Shown here piece by piece: positions 1 to 6,969 of a stretch of 46,042 nucleotides of DNA. Position 1 is the first letter of the stretch. Each line of letters opens with the position of its first letter. Position numbers and translations under genes: made by a program. Source of the stretch: an uncultured Prevotella sp. (lineage in GTDB: Bacteria; Bacteroidota; Bacteroidia; Bacteroidales; Bacteroidaceae); NCBI GenBank assembly GCA_958369755.1, contig CATXJC010000014.1, positions 1 to 46,042 on the forward strand. Reading direction: 5' to 3'. The notes under the pieces are model-generated. The model searched no databases. It saw only the letters and a list, made by a program, of their open reading frames with translations, and was not told the DNA's origin.

Positions 1-19
1 CCTATCCGCCCACAAAAAA

Positions 20-72
20 TTCAACATTCAACACTCAACATTCAACATTCAAAAACCATTCAACATTCAAAA
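20..72. repeat. Imperfect 7-bp tandem repeat (TTCAACA)
   Basis: Units of TTCAACA or one-base variants run from 20 to 54 and again from 59 to 72, ending just before the start codon of the micro-ORF at 76. A related sequence, in the opposite orientation, sits in the spacer at 23783-23869. Function unknown; the copy number could vary by slippage. Confidence 0.75.
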
Positions 73-75
73 AAA

Positions 76-171
76 ATGAAAGCGAACACTTGGAAAACAA
101 TTCTTCAGATAGCCATCAGCATTCTGACCGCTATCGCTACTACGCTCGGAGTAACGAGCTGCATGGGATAA
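76..171 (+). CDS. Smalltalk-family micro-protein (31 aa)
   Basis: This very short ORF encodes MKANTWKTILQIAISILTAI followed by ATTLGVTSCMG. It matches my recollection of the smalltalk protein family of Bacteroides and Prevotella: about 30 residues, a KxTWKT start, one hydrophobic stretch and a TSCM-like end. Family members are usually found near an HU-like DNA-binding protein gene and an amidase gene; those would lie outside or left of this window. The protein probably inserts in the membrane, and the terminal Cys resembles a lipobox without being convincing. No function is known to me. The start codon follows an A-rich stretch and the 7-bp repeats. Confidence 0.75.
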   Translation: MKANTWKTILQIAISILTAIATTLGVTSCMG

Positions 172-188
172 AGAAAACTGAGAAATCC

Positions 189-221
189 GGTCATTAAGGT
201 CACGGTCATTAAGGTCATTAA
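189..221. repeat. 9-bp direct repeats (GGTCATTAA)
   Basis: GGTCATTAA occurs at 189-197, 204-212 and 213-221, with a partial unit GGTCAC at 198-203. This simple repeat lies between the micro-ORF and the promoter of the next transcript. No function can be read from it. Confidence 0.75.
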
Positions 222-269
222 GGATTTCCAAAGAAAGTTAAAGGAAAATGAGTAAAAAATCATCATTTT

Positions 270-301
270 TTTGCTCATTTTCCTTTTTTTTATTATCTTT
301 G
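270..301 (+). promoter_or_regulatory. Bacteroidota-type promoter for the GNAT transcript
   Basis: TTTG at 270-273 and TATCTTTG at 294-301 match the -33 and -7 elements (TAnnTTTG) with 20 bp between them. Transcription should begin near 307, so the GNAT gene at 504 has a leader of roughly 195 bases. Confidence 0.7.
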
Positions 302-319
302 CCTTAAAAATTAATAATT

Positions 320-457
320 GAACTTTCGTATGTGGTTCAAGTACGGGCTAGGGGCTTCTGCCCTTTACCTTTGCTTTACCCTTCGGCCAGCGATTTTCAA
401 TTCCCTTCGGCCGGTGACCGTTGGTTCAGGGCGTGTGGGCAAAACTTGCGAAAGTTC
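320..457 (+). ncRNA. GC-rich foldable leader RNA or structured repeat upstream of GNAT gene
   Basis: GAACTTTCG (320-328) is a perfect inverse of CGAAAGTTC (449-457), and CAAGT (338-342) pairs with ACTTG (444-448) directly inside it, leaving a 9-base bulge on the 5' side. Within, GGGC (352-355) and GCCC (360-363) form a UUCU-loop hairpin, and CCAGCG pairs with CGTTGG. CCCTTCGGCC occurs twice (379-388, 403-412). The block starts a few bases after the predicted transcription start and is far more GC-rich than its flanks. It has no terminator, so it should be a 5' leader. It does not match a riboswitch I know. The reading frame through it is open but looks non-coding. Confidence 0.5.
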
Positions 458-503
458 AGTAGATAACAAAATAAAGAACGAAGAATTTCATAGAAATAAT
501 CTG

Positions 504-1019
504 ATGGAAACAGAAAGAATTTTACTTCGATATTGGCAGGAATCAGATGCAGAGGCGCTCTTCAAGTACGCCTCCGACCCTGACGTAGGACCACGTGCTG
601 GATGGTCGGCGCATAAATCTGTTGAGGAAAGTCGGGAGATAATCCGGACATTCTTCCATAATGAAACGACATGGGCGATTGTGTTGAAAGAGACTGGCGA
701 GGCTATCGGCTGCATCGGCTACTACACCCATGAAACCAGCAACATCCCTATCGGAGAAAACGACTGTGAGGTGGGCTACTGGGTAGGAAAGCCATTTTGG
801 AACCAAGGAATCTGCACCGAAGCCTTGAAGCTGATGCTTGACTACTGCATCAACGAGAAGCATTTCGAAAACATCTGGGCAGACCATTTCACAGGCAATC
901 CTGCATCAGGAAGAGTCATGGAGAAATGCGGTTTCGTCGATACTGGTATGTTGAATAAATGTAGCCAGCTTGTGGGTGGCGACAAGGAAATGGTCAAGGT
1001 GTTCAAGTACAACGGATAA
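504..1019 (+). CDS. GNAT family N-acetyltransferase (RimJ/RimL-like)
   Basis: The 171-residue product starts METERILLRYWQESDAEALF, the typical beta1-alpha1 start of the Acetyltransf_3 (RimJ/RimL) group. The EVGYWVGKPFWNQGICTEAL segment carries the acetyl-CoA pyrophosphate-binding region (Q/RGxGxA replaced by NQGICTEA), and the NPASGRVMEKCGF segment is the usual C-terminal motif of this group. It likely acetylates a small amine or a protein N-terminus using acetyl-CoA; the substrate cannot be told. The frame is open upstream to 318, but ATG 504 is preferred because it begins the conserved domain and the upstream part lies in a structured RNA region. No clear terminator follows. Confidence 0.88.
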   Translation: METERILLRYWQESDAEALFKYASDPDVGPRAGWSAHKSVEESREIIRTFFHNETTWAIVLKETGEAIGCIGYYTHETSNIPIGENDCEVGYWVGKPFWNQGICTEALKLMLDYCINEKHFENIWADHFTGNPASGRVMEKCGFVDTGMLNKCSQLVGGDKEMVKVFKYNG

Positions 1020-1089
1020 AGGAGAAAAATAGAATGATGAGAAAGAAATCAAGAGGCAAATAACCATGCATTGTTCATTCTATCATCCC

Positions 1090-1133
1090 GTACAAAAGTA
1101 CCACAATTAGCAATATTTGTGGTACTTTTGTAC
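1090..1133 (+). promoter_or_regulatory. Operator/promoter palindrome, copy 1, upstream of abiE-like operon
   Basis: A perfect 17-bp inverted repeat (arms 1090-1106 and 1117-1133, 10-bp spacer) starts GTACAAAAGTACCAC. Its right arm contains TACTTTTG (1123-1130), a match to the -7 element TAnnTTTG. It is likely a repressor site overlapping a promoter. Confidence 0.65.
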
Positions 1134-1192
1134 TAAAATAGCTATAAAACTGTTGGAATGTATTAAAAAAAAGCGGATTTTAAAAGTTTCCC

Positions 1193-1236
1193 GTACAAAA
1201 GTACCACAATTAAAAATATTTGTGGTATTTTTGTAC
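1193..1236 (+). promoter_or_regulatory. Operator/promoter palindrome, copy 2, upstream of abiE-like operon
   Basis: This is a second copy of the preceding palindrome, 103 bp downstream: the left arm (1193-1209) is identical and the right arm (1220-1236) has a single C-to-T change. The right arm again holds a -7 element, TATTTTTG (1226-1233). A start near 1240 would give a leader of about 16 bases to the antitoxin ATG at 1256. Family knowledge says AbiEi antitoxins can repress their own operon through inverted repeats in the promoter, which fits. Confidence 0.7.
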
Positions 1237-1255
1237 CAAAATTAGGAGAACAATT

Positions 1256-1819
1256 ATGGAAACAAAGAATTCATTCATATCATCAGCAAGCGTCAAAGTA
1301 CAAGGACGAACAGCTTACTACAAGATGCTGGAAGCCGTTCGCCAAGGTGAACTGATTCAGGTTTGCCGTGGCGTATATGCTAACATAGACCAATTGTCAG
1401 CATGTATGGTTGATATTGAGTCTATTGTTCCCAACGGAATCCTCTGCCTTTGGTCTGCCTGGAATATCCATCAGCTTACGACATCCATGCCGCAGGCTTA
1501 TCATGTCGCCATCAAAAGGGATAGAAAAGTAAAAGTACCTTCATTCCCAAAGATAGAGCTCCATCACTATACTTCCAACATTCTTGAAATCGGCGTGATG
1601 GAGAAAGTAATAGATGGATTTAAGGTAAAGGTATATGATGTAGAACGATGCGTATGCGATGCAGTAAAGTTCCGCAACAAGGTGGGCATTGATGTCTGTT
1701 CTGAAATCATCGATAACTATCTTTCCAGACCAGAAAGAAATATCAGTAAACTAATGGATTATGCCAGGCAATTGCGTGTTGGCAATATCCTGGAAAATTA
1801 TCTACAAGTGAAGCTATGA
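1256..1819 (+). CDS. AbiEi-like antitoxin / transcriptional repressor
   Basis: The 187-residue product resembles type IV antitoxin AbiEi proteins. It has an N-terminal region of winged-helix type ending in the hallmark VCRGVYA (the RGVY turn), followed by the middle domain with LCLWSAWNIHQLT and the VYDVERCVCDAVKF segment. AbiEi proteins counter the nucleotidyltransferase toxin AbiEii without stable binding and repress their own promoter. The ATG at 1256 is chosen over an upstream in-frame start because it follows AGGAGAA and because the upstream codons lie in the operator palindrome. The stop codon overlaps the next start (ATGA, 1816-1819), so the two genes are translationally coupled. Confidence 0.85.
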   Translation: METKNSFISSASVKVQGRTAYYKMLEAVRQGELIQVCRGVYANIDQLSACMVDIESIVPNGILCLWSAWNIHQLTTSMPQAYHVAIKRDRKVKVPSFPKIELHHYTSNILEIGVMEKVIDGFKVKVYDVERCVCDAVKFRNKVGIDVCSEIIDNYLSRPERNISKLMDYARQLRVGNILENYLQVKL

Positions 1820-2691
1820 GTAAAGAACAAAATAAAAACTACGGGAAGTCAATACGTACAAAATTGCTGAACGTTGCAAGAAAGGAAAACGTCTTTAATC
1901 AGACTATCCTAACTCGGTATTTTCAAGAGAGACTTCTCTACAGAATATCGCAGACTCATTATAGAGGAAATTTTTATCTGAAGGGAGGTGCACTCATGTA
2001 TGCATACGAAAAATTTGCGGCTCGTCCAACATTGGATATAGATTTCCTTGGCAATAATATTAGCAACGAAGGCTCTTCTATAATTGCAGCGTTCAGAGAA
2101 ATATGTTCTGTGCCATACGAGGAAGATGGCGTAATATTTGACACGGAGAACATTACTGCACAAAATATAACAGAGTTCAAAGACTATCATGGGATTAGGC
2201 TCAGCATTCCAGTCAAGATGGACACTATTGCCCAGGTTTTAACAATGGATATTGGTTTTGGTGACGTGGTAACACCTTCCCCAATAGATCTTGATTATCC
2301 AGTATTGCTAGAACATCTGCCGAGTGCCAATATACTGGCCTACTCGCTTGAAACAGTTATTGCCGAAAAGATGCACGCAATTGTGGATCTTGCAGACCAA
2401 AGTAGTCGAATGAAGGATTATTATGATCTCTACAAAATCTTGCAGAATGAAAAGTATAATCCTATAATATTACAGGAAGCTATCAAACATACATTTGAAA
2501 ATCGCCACACACCTTATAATGAGAACACGATGTTTTTCAGAAAAGAGTTTGGCAGCAATCAGCAAATGCAGGTCAGATGGACTGCTTTCATACGTAAAAT
2601 AACGTCCACTGACATCTTGCCTTTTACTGAAGTGATAGCGTTCTTACAGCAAAGACTTCTTCCGTTTTGGGAGAACATGAAAGATGAATAG
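1816..2691 (+). CDS. AbiEii/AbiGii-family nucleotidyltransferase toxin
   Basis: The 291-residue protein has the signature of the AbiEii (PF08843-type) nucleotidyltransferase fold: YLKGGALMYAYEKF at about residues 54-67, the arginine and metal-binding TLDIDFLG at about 72-79, and the EKMHAIVDLADQSSRMKDYYDL segment at about 184-205 (E-K, then R-x-KD-x-x-DL). Related toxins (MenT) transfer nucleotides to tRNA acceptor ends, and AbiEii was reported to bind GTP; the target of this one is unknown. It overlaps the antitoxin gene by 4 bp and the phosphoesterase gene downstream by 8 bp. Confidence 0.88.
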   Translation: MSKEQNKNYGKSIRTKLLNVARKENVFNQTILTRYFQERLLYRISQTHYRGNFYLKGGALMYAYEKFAARPTLDIDFLGNNISNEGSSIIAAFREICSVPYEEDGVIFDTENITAQNITEFKDYHGIRLSIPVKMDTIAQVLTMDIGFGDVVTPSPIDLDYPVLLEHLPSANILAYSLETVIAEKMHAIVDLADQSSRMKDYYDLYKILQNEKYNPIILQEAIKHTFENRHTPYNENTMFFRKEFGSNQQMQVRWTAFIRKITSTDILPFTEVIAFLQQRLLPFWENMKDE

Positions 2692-3496
2692 CAGAAAATA
2701 CAATATATATCAGTTTCCAGAATGTAAGGACATAGTTGTTTCTGGAGATATTCACGGCGACTTTAATCTCCTCGTGAACAAAATTTGTGTGCAATATCAA
2801 ATGCAAAACACGTTAGTTATTGTAGCAGGTGATTGTGGATTTGGTTTTGACAAGAGAGGCTACTATGATAATATGGTGAAAAGAAACGCCAAACGTATGA
2901 ATGATGCCAATAATTGGATTGTATTCATTAGAGGCAATCATGACAACCCGGCGTATTTTGATGGGAAAAGCTTTAAGCACAAACGTTTCATTGCCATTCC
3001 AGACTATTCTGTAATCAACGCTTGCAACCATTCGATTCTCTGTGTAGGAGGAGCCATATCGGTTGACCGTACATATAGGCTTGAAGCATGGAGTAAAGAA
3101 CATCAAAAACGGCAACGTTATGGCAACACGGAAGATGTTGATGATTTTTCACCATCATACTATTGGAAGGACGAATCGCCTACTTATAATGATGAAGCAC
3201 TAACATTGATTTTGTCAGAACAGAAGGTTGACATTGTAATAACACATACGTCTCCATCCTTCTGCGAATTGTTAAGCAAGGAAGGATTAGACAAATGGAC
3301 TGGCAACGACAAAACTCTGTTATCAGACATACAGCAGGAACGTGAAGTTATGAATAGTCTGTATGAAACTCTGAAAGAACATCAGCAGCATGTCACTCAT
3401 TGGTGTTACGGACATTTTCATCAAAGCTGGCATTCTTCTATTGATGGTACATTGTTCAAGATGCTGGATATTATGGAGTTTTATGAGTTGAAATAA
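2684..3496 (+). CDS. Calcineurin-like metallophosphoesterase, third gene of abiE-like operon
   Basis: The 270-residue product has all metal-binding motifs of the calcineurin-like superfamily: GDIHGD (21-26), GDCG (49-52), GNHD (84-87), a histidine in VITHTSP and a C-terminal GHFH. It should therefore be an active binuclear-metal phosphoesterase. It has no signal peptide or membrane segment, so it is cytoplasmic. The gene starts inside the last codons of the toxin gene (8-bp overlap), which indicates co-translation. The substrate is unknown; given its partners it may act on nucleotides or on RNA ends made or modified by the toxin. That role is inference only. It is not part of the classical two-gene AbiE system. 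Confidence 0.85.
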   Translation: MNSRKYNIYQFPECKDIVVSGDIHGDFNLLVNKICVQYQMQNTLVIVAGDCGFGFDKRGYYDNMVKRNAKRMNDANNWIVFIRGNHDNPAYFDGKSFKHKRFIAIPDYSVINACNHSILCVGGAISVDRTYRLEAWSKEHQKRQRYGNTEDVDDFSPSYYWKDESPTYNDEALTLILSEQKVDIVITHTSPSFCELLSKEGLDKWTGNDKTLLSDIQQEREVMNSLYETLKEHQQHVTHWCYGHFHQSWHSSIDGTLFKMLDIMEFYELK

Positions 3497-3506
3497 TTTT
3501 GGACTC

Positions 3507-3560
3507 AAAATGTAAAAAGTTACGGAGAATATGAATTTTCTCCGTAACTTTTTACATTTT
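3507..3560. terminator. Bidirectional intrinsic terminator, 23-bp perfect stem
   Basis: Arms 3507-3529 and 3538-3560 are exact inverse complements with an 8-base loop. Both ends carry T-rich or A-rich tails, so it can stop the phosphoesterase transcript from the left and the AAA-CYTH transcript from the right, whose stop codon is only 10 bp away. Confidence 0.85.
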
Positions 3561-3569
3561 CGGCTGATT

Positions 3570-4670
3570 TTACCGCTTCAGCGCTATGTTATAATTATAA
3601 TATTTGCTGTTGCCCGTAATATCCTCCAGCACCTGAATGAAAGGAGGAAACTTCACACTCTCGTTGGCAGAAATGCCGCGGGTTTCAAGAATCATCAGGT
3701 CGGAAACCGGCTCAAGAAACTCGTCGAGCTCGAAATACTGGCCCTTCCAGATAAAGCTCTTGCGATGCTTATGAATGCGCTGGCGGTAAGGGTCAGCCTG
3801 CTGAAGCATGCTCTCGTAAAGATTGGCATTAATCTGTCGCTCAGTCTCAATCTGCTCATTGTCTGAAATACGCTTCTTGGTGGTGTGAACATACACATAC
3901 TTGCCTCCCTCAAAACCGCGACGGCGAAGACGAATCTCGCTGCCCGGCTCACCCGTAAGATAAGTCTGAACAATATCGCTGTCTATCGCATTAGGAACCT
4001 CACCCGTCAGCTTCACGATATATTTTCGCTCCTCCTCTATCGGCTGCGGAATGGCAAGCACATTGCTTATCTCCTTGAGCACACGGTTCAGCTTGTTGTT
4101 GAAATCTTCGTGGTTATTGATTACCCTGAGATGAGGATGACCCTTCCATGCAGAAACAATCTTCTTGTCCAACTCGCGCGCTATCTTCAGTCCTTCTTCA
4201 TCGGCCTTCTCCAGGCGCTGCGCATTGTTGGCTGTAGTATAAAACTGCTCGGCACCATCAGCAGCACTCACCAGATGCAGCACAGCATCATAGCGGTCGC
4301 GAAGCTGGGCATCTGTATAACCCTCTTCAGAGATGATGCGGTGCCAGAAATCGGGAGTGAGATAGGTAGAAATATCCATCGTACCACGATCGCAGACGAT
4401 GATGACCGGCTGCTGCAATGTTTCAGCCATGCGCAGGAAACTGTCTTCCAGGTTGATCTGAGTCTGGAAAGTAGCCTTCTCGCCCTCGAAGAAAAAATCC
4501 TTGTTGGAGGTGAGATAATTCATGCCCGCCTGGGTGAACATGGTTGGAACCTCGGGAATGGTAAAGACCTTATAGCCGAGACTGGAGAAATGTTCAATCA
4601 CCTTAACCATAGCGGTAGTCTTGCCCGCACAAGGTCCACCCGTCAGTACAATCTTCTTAATCTGATTCAT
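3570..4670 (-). CDS. AAA family ATPase fused to a CYTH domain
   Basis: This 366-residue cytoplasmic protein has two parts. Residues 1-205 form a P-loop domain with Walker A GGPCAGKTT (11-19) and Walker B IIVCDRG (90-96), as in the AAA_28 group. Residues 210-366 form a CYTH domain, recognised by EEERK (212-216, the ExExK signature) and the basic residues in GSEIRLRRRGFEGG. CYTH enzymes act on triphosphate compounds such as thiamine triphosphate or inorganic triphosphate. The fusion could be a kinase or NTPase coupled to polyphosphate chemistry, but the reaction is not known to me. It is convergent with the phosphoesterase gene and divergent from trxB. Confidence 0.85.
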   Translation of the reverse strand: MNQIKKIVLTGGPCAGKTTAMVKVIEHFSSLGYKVFTIPEVPTMFTQAGMNYLTSNKDFFFEGEKATFQTQINLEDSFLRMAETLQQPVIIVCDRGTMDISTYLTPDFWHRIISEEGYTDAQLRDRYDAVLHLVSAADGAEQFYTTANNAQRLEKADEEGLKIARELDKKIVSAWKGHPHLRVINNHEDFNNKLNRVLKEISNVLAIPQPIEEERKYIVKLTGEVPNAIDSDIVQTYLTGEPGSEIRLRRRGFEGGKYVYVHTTKKRISDNEQIETERQINANLYESMLQQADPYRQRIHKHRKSFIWKGQYFELDEFLEPVSDLMILETRGISANESVKFPPFIQVLEDITGNSKYYNYNIALKR

Positions 4671-4736
4671 ATATCAAGTAAATATTTTTCGTTTCTTCTA
4701 ATTGATGTTCTTTCCGGAGCATCTTATTTTCGGGTG

Positions 4737-4744
4737 CAAAGATA
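4737..4744 (-). promoter_or_regulatory. -7 element for the AAA-CYTH gene
   Basis: On the minus strand this reads TATCTTTG, a full match to TAnnTTTG, about 67 bases before the ATG at 4670. No good -33 element was seen at the expected distance. Confidence 0.5.
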
Positions 4745-4806
4745 ACAATAATTCTTCAAACGAAAGCAATAATTTATGCAAGAAAAGAAAAATATTGTAT
4801 TTTTAT

Positions 4807-4837
4807 TTTGATTTCTCATTGTTTTGATGTACCTTTG
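4807..4837 (+). promoter_or_regulatory. trxB promoter
   Basis: TTTG (4807-4810) and TACCTTTG (4830-4837) are 19 bp apart. Transcription should begin near 4843, leaving a leader of about 55 bases. Confidence 0.75.
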
Positions 4838-4897
4838 CAGAGAAAAAATGGCTCATTTCGAGCCATCAGAAGCAAAAATATAACTATAAGATAAAAA

Positions 4898-5830
4898 ATG
4901 GAAAAGATAAAGACATTAATTATAGGTAGCGGTCCTGCAGGATATACTGCTGCCATTTATGCCGGCAGAGCCAACCTTCAGCCAGTACTCTATTCTGGTA
5001 TGCAACCGGGCGGACAGCTCACCATCACCACAGAGGTAGAAAACTTTCCGGGCTATCCTAACGGCGTAGACGGAACACAGATGATGATGGACATGAAGGA
5101 ACAGGCAGCCCGATTCGGTGCCGAAATGAGAGACGGAAGCATCGTGAAGGCAGATTTCAGTTCACGCCCATTTCATCTTACAGATGAGCGCGACAACGAG
5201 ATTGAGGCAGAAACCGTGATCATCGCCACAGGTGCATCAGCCAAATATCTGGGTCTTGCCGATGAAGAGAAATATCGCGGACAGGGCGTTTCAGCCTGCG
5301 CTACCTGTGACGGATTCTTCTACCGCAAGCGCACCGTAGCCGTAGTGGGCGGTGGCGATACTGCCTGCGAAGAGGCTATGTATCTATCCGGACTTGCCAA
5401 GAAGGTTTACATGATTGTGCGCAAGCCTTATCTCCGTGCTTCAGAAATCATGCAGCAGCGTGTAAAGAACAAGGAGAACATCGAGATTCTGTTCGAAACC
5501 AATACGCTGGGGCTCTTCGGCGAGAATGGTGTAGAAGGTGCTCATCTCGTGCGCCACAAGGGCGAAGCCAACGAAGAGAAGTTTGACATCAGCATCGACG
5601 GATTCTTCCTGGCTATCGGACATAAGCCTAACACTGACCTCTTCAAGGGGCAGATAGATCTCGACGAGCAGGGCTTCATCAAAGTAGTGCCAGGTACTGC
5701 CACCACCAACATTCCGGGTGTTTTCGCAGCAGGCGATGTGGCCGACCCAATCTACCGTCAGGGTGTTGTTGCCGCAGGCTCGGGAGCCAAGGCTGCCATC
5801 GAGGCCGACAGATTCCTGCAGCAACAGTAA
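4898..5830 (+). CDS. trxB: Thioredoxin-disulfide reductase
   Basis: This 310-residue flavoprotein uses NADPH to reduce thioredoxin. It has the N-terminal FAD-binding motif GSGPAGYTAAIYAGRA (10-25), the redox-active CATC (134-137), the NADPH-binding VVGGGDTACEEA and the C-terminal FAD motif FAAGDVAD. The length is that of low-molecular-weight bacterial TrxB. It is transcribed alone from its own promoter, divergent from the AAA-CYTH gene. No terminator of standard form follows before the tRNA promoter. Confidence 0.96.
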   Translation: MEKIKTLIIGSGPAGYTAAIYAGRANLQPVLYSGMQPGGQLTITTEVENFPGYPNGVDGTQMMMDMKEQAARFGAEMRDGSIVKADFSSRPFHLTDERDNEIEAETVIIATGASAKYLGLADEEKYRGQGVSACATCDGFFYRKRTVAVVGGGDTACEEAMYLSGLAKKVYMIVRKPYLRASEIMQQRVKNKENIEILFETNTLGLFGENGVEGAHLVRHKGEANEEKFDISIDGFFLAIGHKPNTDLFKGQIDLDEQGFIKVVPGTATTNIPGVFAAGDVADPIYRQGVVAAGSGAKAAIEADRFLQQQ

Positions 5831-5890
5831 AAACTATAGTATAAAATCCTATAAAGCGGGGTTAATATAGTTAAAAAATAACAGCAATAT

Positions 5891-5928
5891 TTTGTCAGAT
5901 GCAAAAAATGTATTACTTTTGCATCTGA
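5891..5928 (+). promoter_or_regulatory. tRNA-Ser(CGA) promoter with embedded 12-bp inverted repeat
   Basis: TTTG (5891-5894) and TACTTTTG (5914-5921) are 19 bp apart, a good promoter. TCAGATGCAAAA (5895-5906) is the exact inverse of 5917-5928, so the repeat starts right after the -33 box and its right arm includes the TTTG of the -7 box. It may be an operator or a terminator-like element of the trxB transcript. Confidence 0.7.
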
Positions 5929-5939
5929 TAAAATAAAAA

Positions 5940-6028
5940 GGAAGATTGGCAGAGTGACCGAATGCGCTGGACTCGAAATCCGGTATACCCTCTTCTGGGT
6001 ATCGGGGGTTTGAATCCCTCATCTTCCG
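5940..6028 (+). tRNA. tRNA-Ser (anticodon CGA)
   Basis: Acceptor arms GGAAGAT (5940-5946) and ATCTTCC (6021-6027) pair fully. The anticodon stem CTGGA/TCCGG encloses the loop CTCGAAA with anticodon CGA at 5974-5976, reading UCG. The long variable arm (TACCC/GGGTA) is as expected for a class II tRNA. CCA is not encoded. The gene may be co-transcribed with the protein gene 55 bp downstream, since no separate promoter was seen. Confidence 0.95.
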
Positions 6029-6082
6029 CTAAGTTCCGCAATCAGGAACCGTCATTTTATAGTTTCATAAAAACAACTCGAC

Positions 6083-6958
6083 ATGAAAAAAATCATCATC
6101 CCCATATTTATGCTCCTCCCGCTGATGACTGCACAGGCCCAAACCGTGCTGACTGAAGAGCAGCAGCAACTGGAACAGGCACAGAAACAGTTGGAAGCTG
6201 CCAAGAAGGCACTGGAAGTGGCTAAGATTAAAGCACAGGCTGCCAAACTGAAGGCTCAGGCCGACAGCATCAACGCTGCAAGCGCCAAGGCGGAAGCAAA
6301 GAAGGCCCATGCTACTGAGCCAGAACCAGTAGTTGTAAAGGAGCCAACTACATCAACCACGGGATGGGCGATTCCTGTTGCCGTAGCCGCTAAGCCAAAG
6401 GAGGCTGCCAAGCCTGCCAACAAGCTGGCAAATGGCACAACAGCCAAAGTGGATATGAAATATCTGGCAGGCGCCATCACATATAATGATGAAAACAAGA
6501 TTGAATTCACGCTCGATACGGATGCTAACGGAAAAACTGCCAAGCAGATTTACGACATCGTATTAAAATACATGAGTGAACTGACACAGAACGACCAGAA
6601 CATAGCAAGCCGGGTAGCACTGGTAAACGATGCTGAACACGTCATCGCCAACACGATGGACGAATGGCTCGTCTTCAGCCAGTCATTCATCTCGCTCGAC
6701 CGCACGGAATTCAAATACCAGCTGATAGCCAGGATTTCAGACAATCATCTGAATCTCTCGCTCTGCCGCATCATCTACAACTACGAGGAAGGAAGAAGCA
6801 CCGGTTTCAAGGAACCTGCAGAAGAGGTAATCAGCGACAAGATTGCGCTCAACAAGAAGCAGAACGACCTGGCTAAGATCTTCGGAAAGTTCCGCAGATG
6901 CACCATCGACCGCAAGGACCAGATATTCGCAGAGTTAGCTGCATTAGTAAAACAATAA
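6083..6958 (+). CDS. Exported DUF4468-like protein with coiled-coil N-terminus
   Basis: The 291-residue product has a signal peptide (MKKIIIPIFMLLPLMTAQAQ). Residues 25-80 are a long Ala/Lys/Gln/Glu-rich helix, very likely a coiled coil. After a proline-rich linker, residues 125-290 resemble the DUF4468 domain of Bacteroidota, with a KQIYDIVLKYMSEL helix and the pattern SRVALVNDAEHVIANTMDEW. It is probably periplasmic. The function is unknown. It lies 11 bp upstream of the small membrane protein gene and begins a run of co-directional genes that ends with menA and the HD gene. Confidence 0.75.
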   Translation: MKKIIIPIFMLLPLMTAQAQTVLTEEQQQLEQAQKQLEAAKKALEVAKIKAQAAKLKAQADSINAASAKAEAKKAHATEPEPVVVKEPTTSTTGWAIPVAVAAKPKEAAKPANKLANGTTAKVDMKYLAGAITYNDENKIEFTLDTDANGKTAKQIYDIVLKYMSELTQNDQNIASRVALVNDAEHVIANTMDEWLVFSQSFISLDRTEFKYQLIARISDNHLNLSLCRIIYNYEEGRSTGFKEPAEEVISDKIALNKKQNDLAKIFGKFRRCTIDRKDQIFAELAALVKQ

Positions 6959-6969
6959 GTTGAAGAAAA

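Noticed and set aside
318..503. N-terminal extension of the GNAT protein
   Set aside because: The frame is open, but it begins with TTG, covers inverted repeats and GC-rich hairpins, and adds no conserved residues.
1029..1083. 9-bp inverted repeat (ATAGAATGA/TCATTCTAT) after the GNAT gene
   Set aside because: The loop is 37 bases and no T-run follows, so it does not support a terminator or operator.
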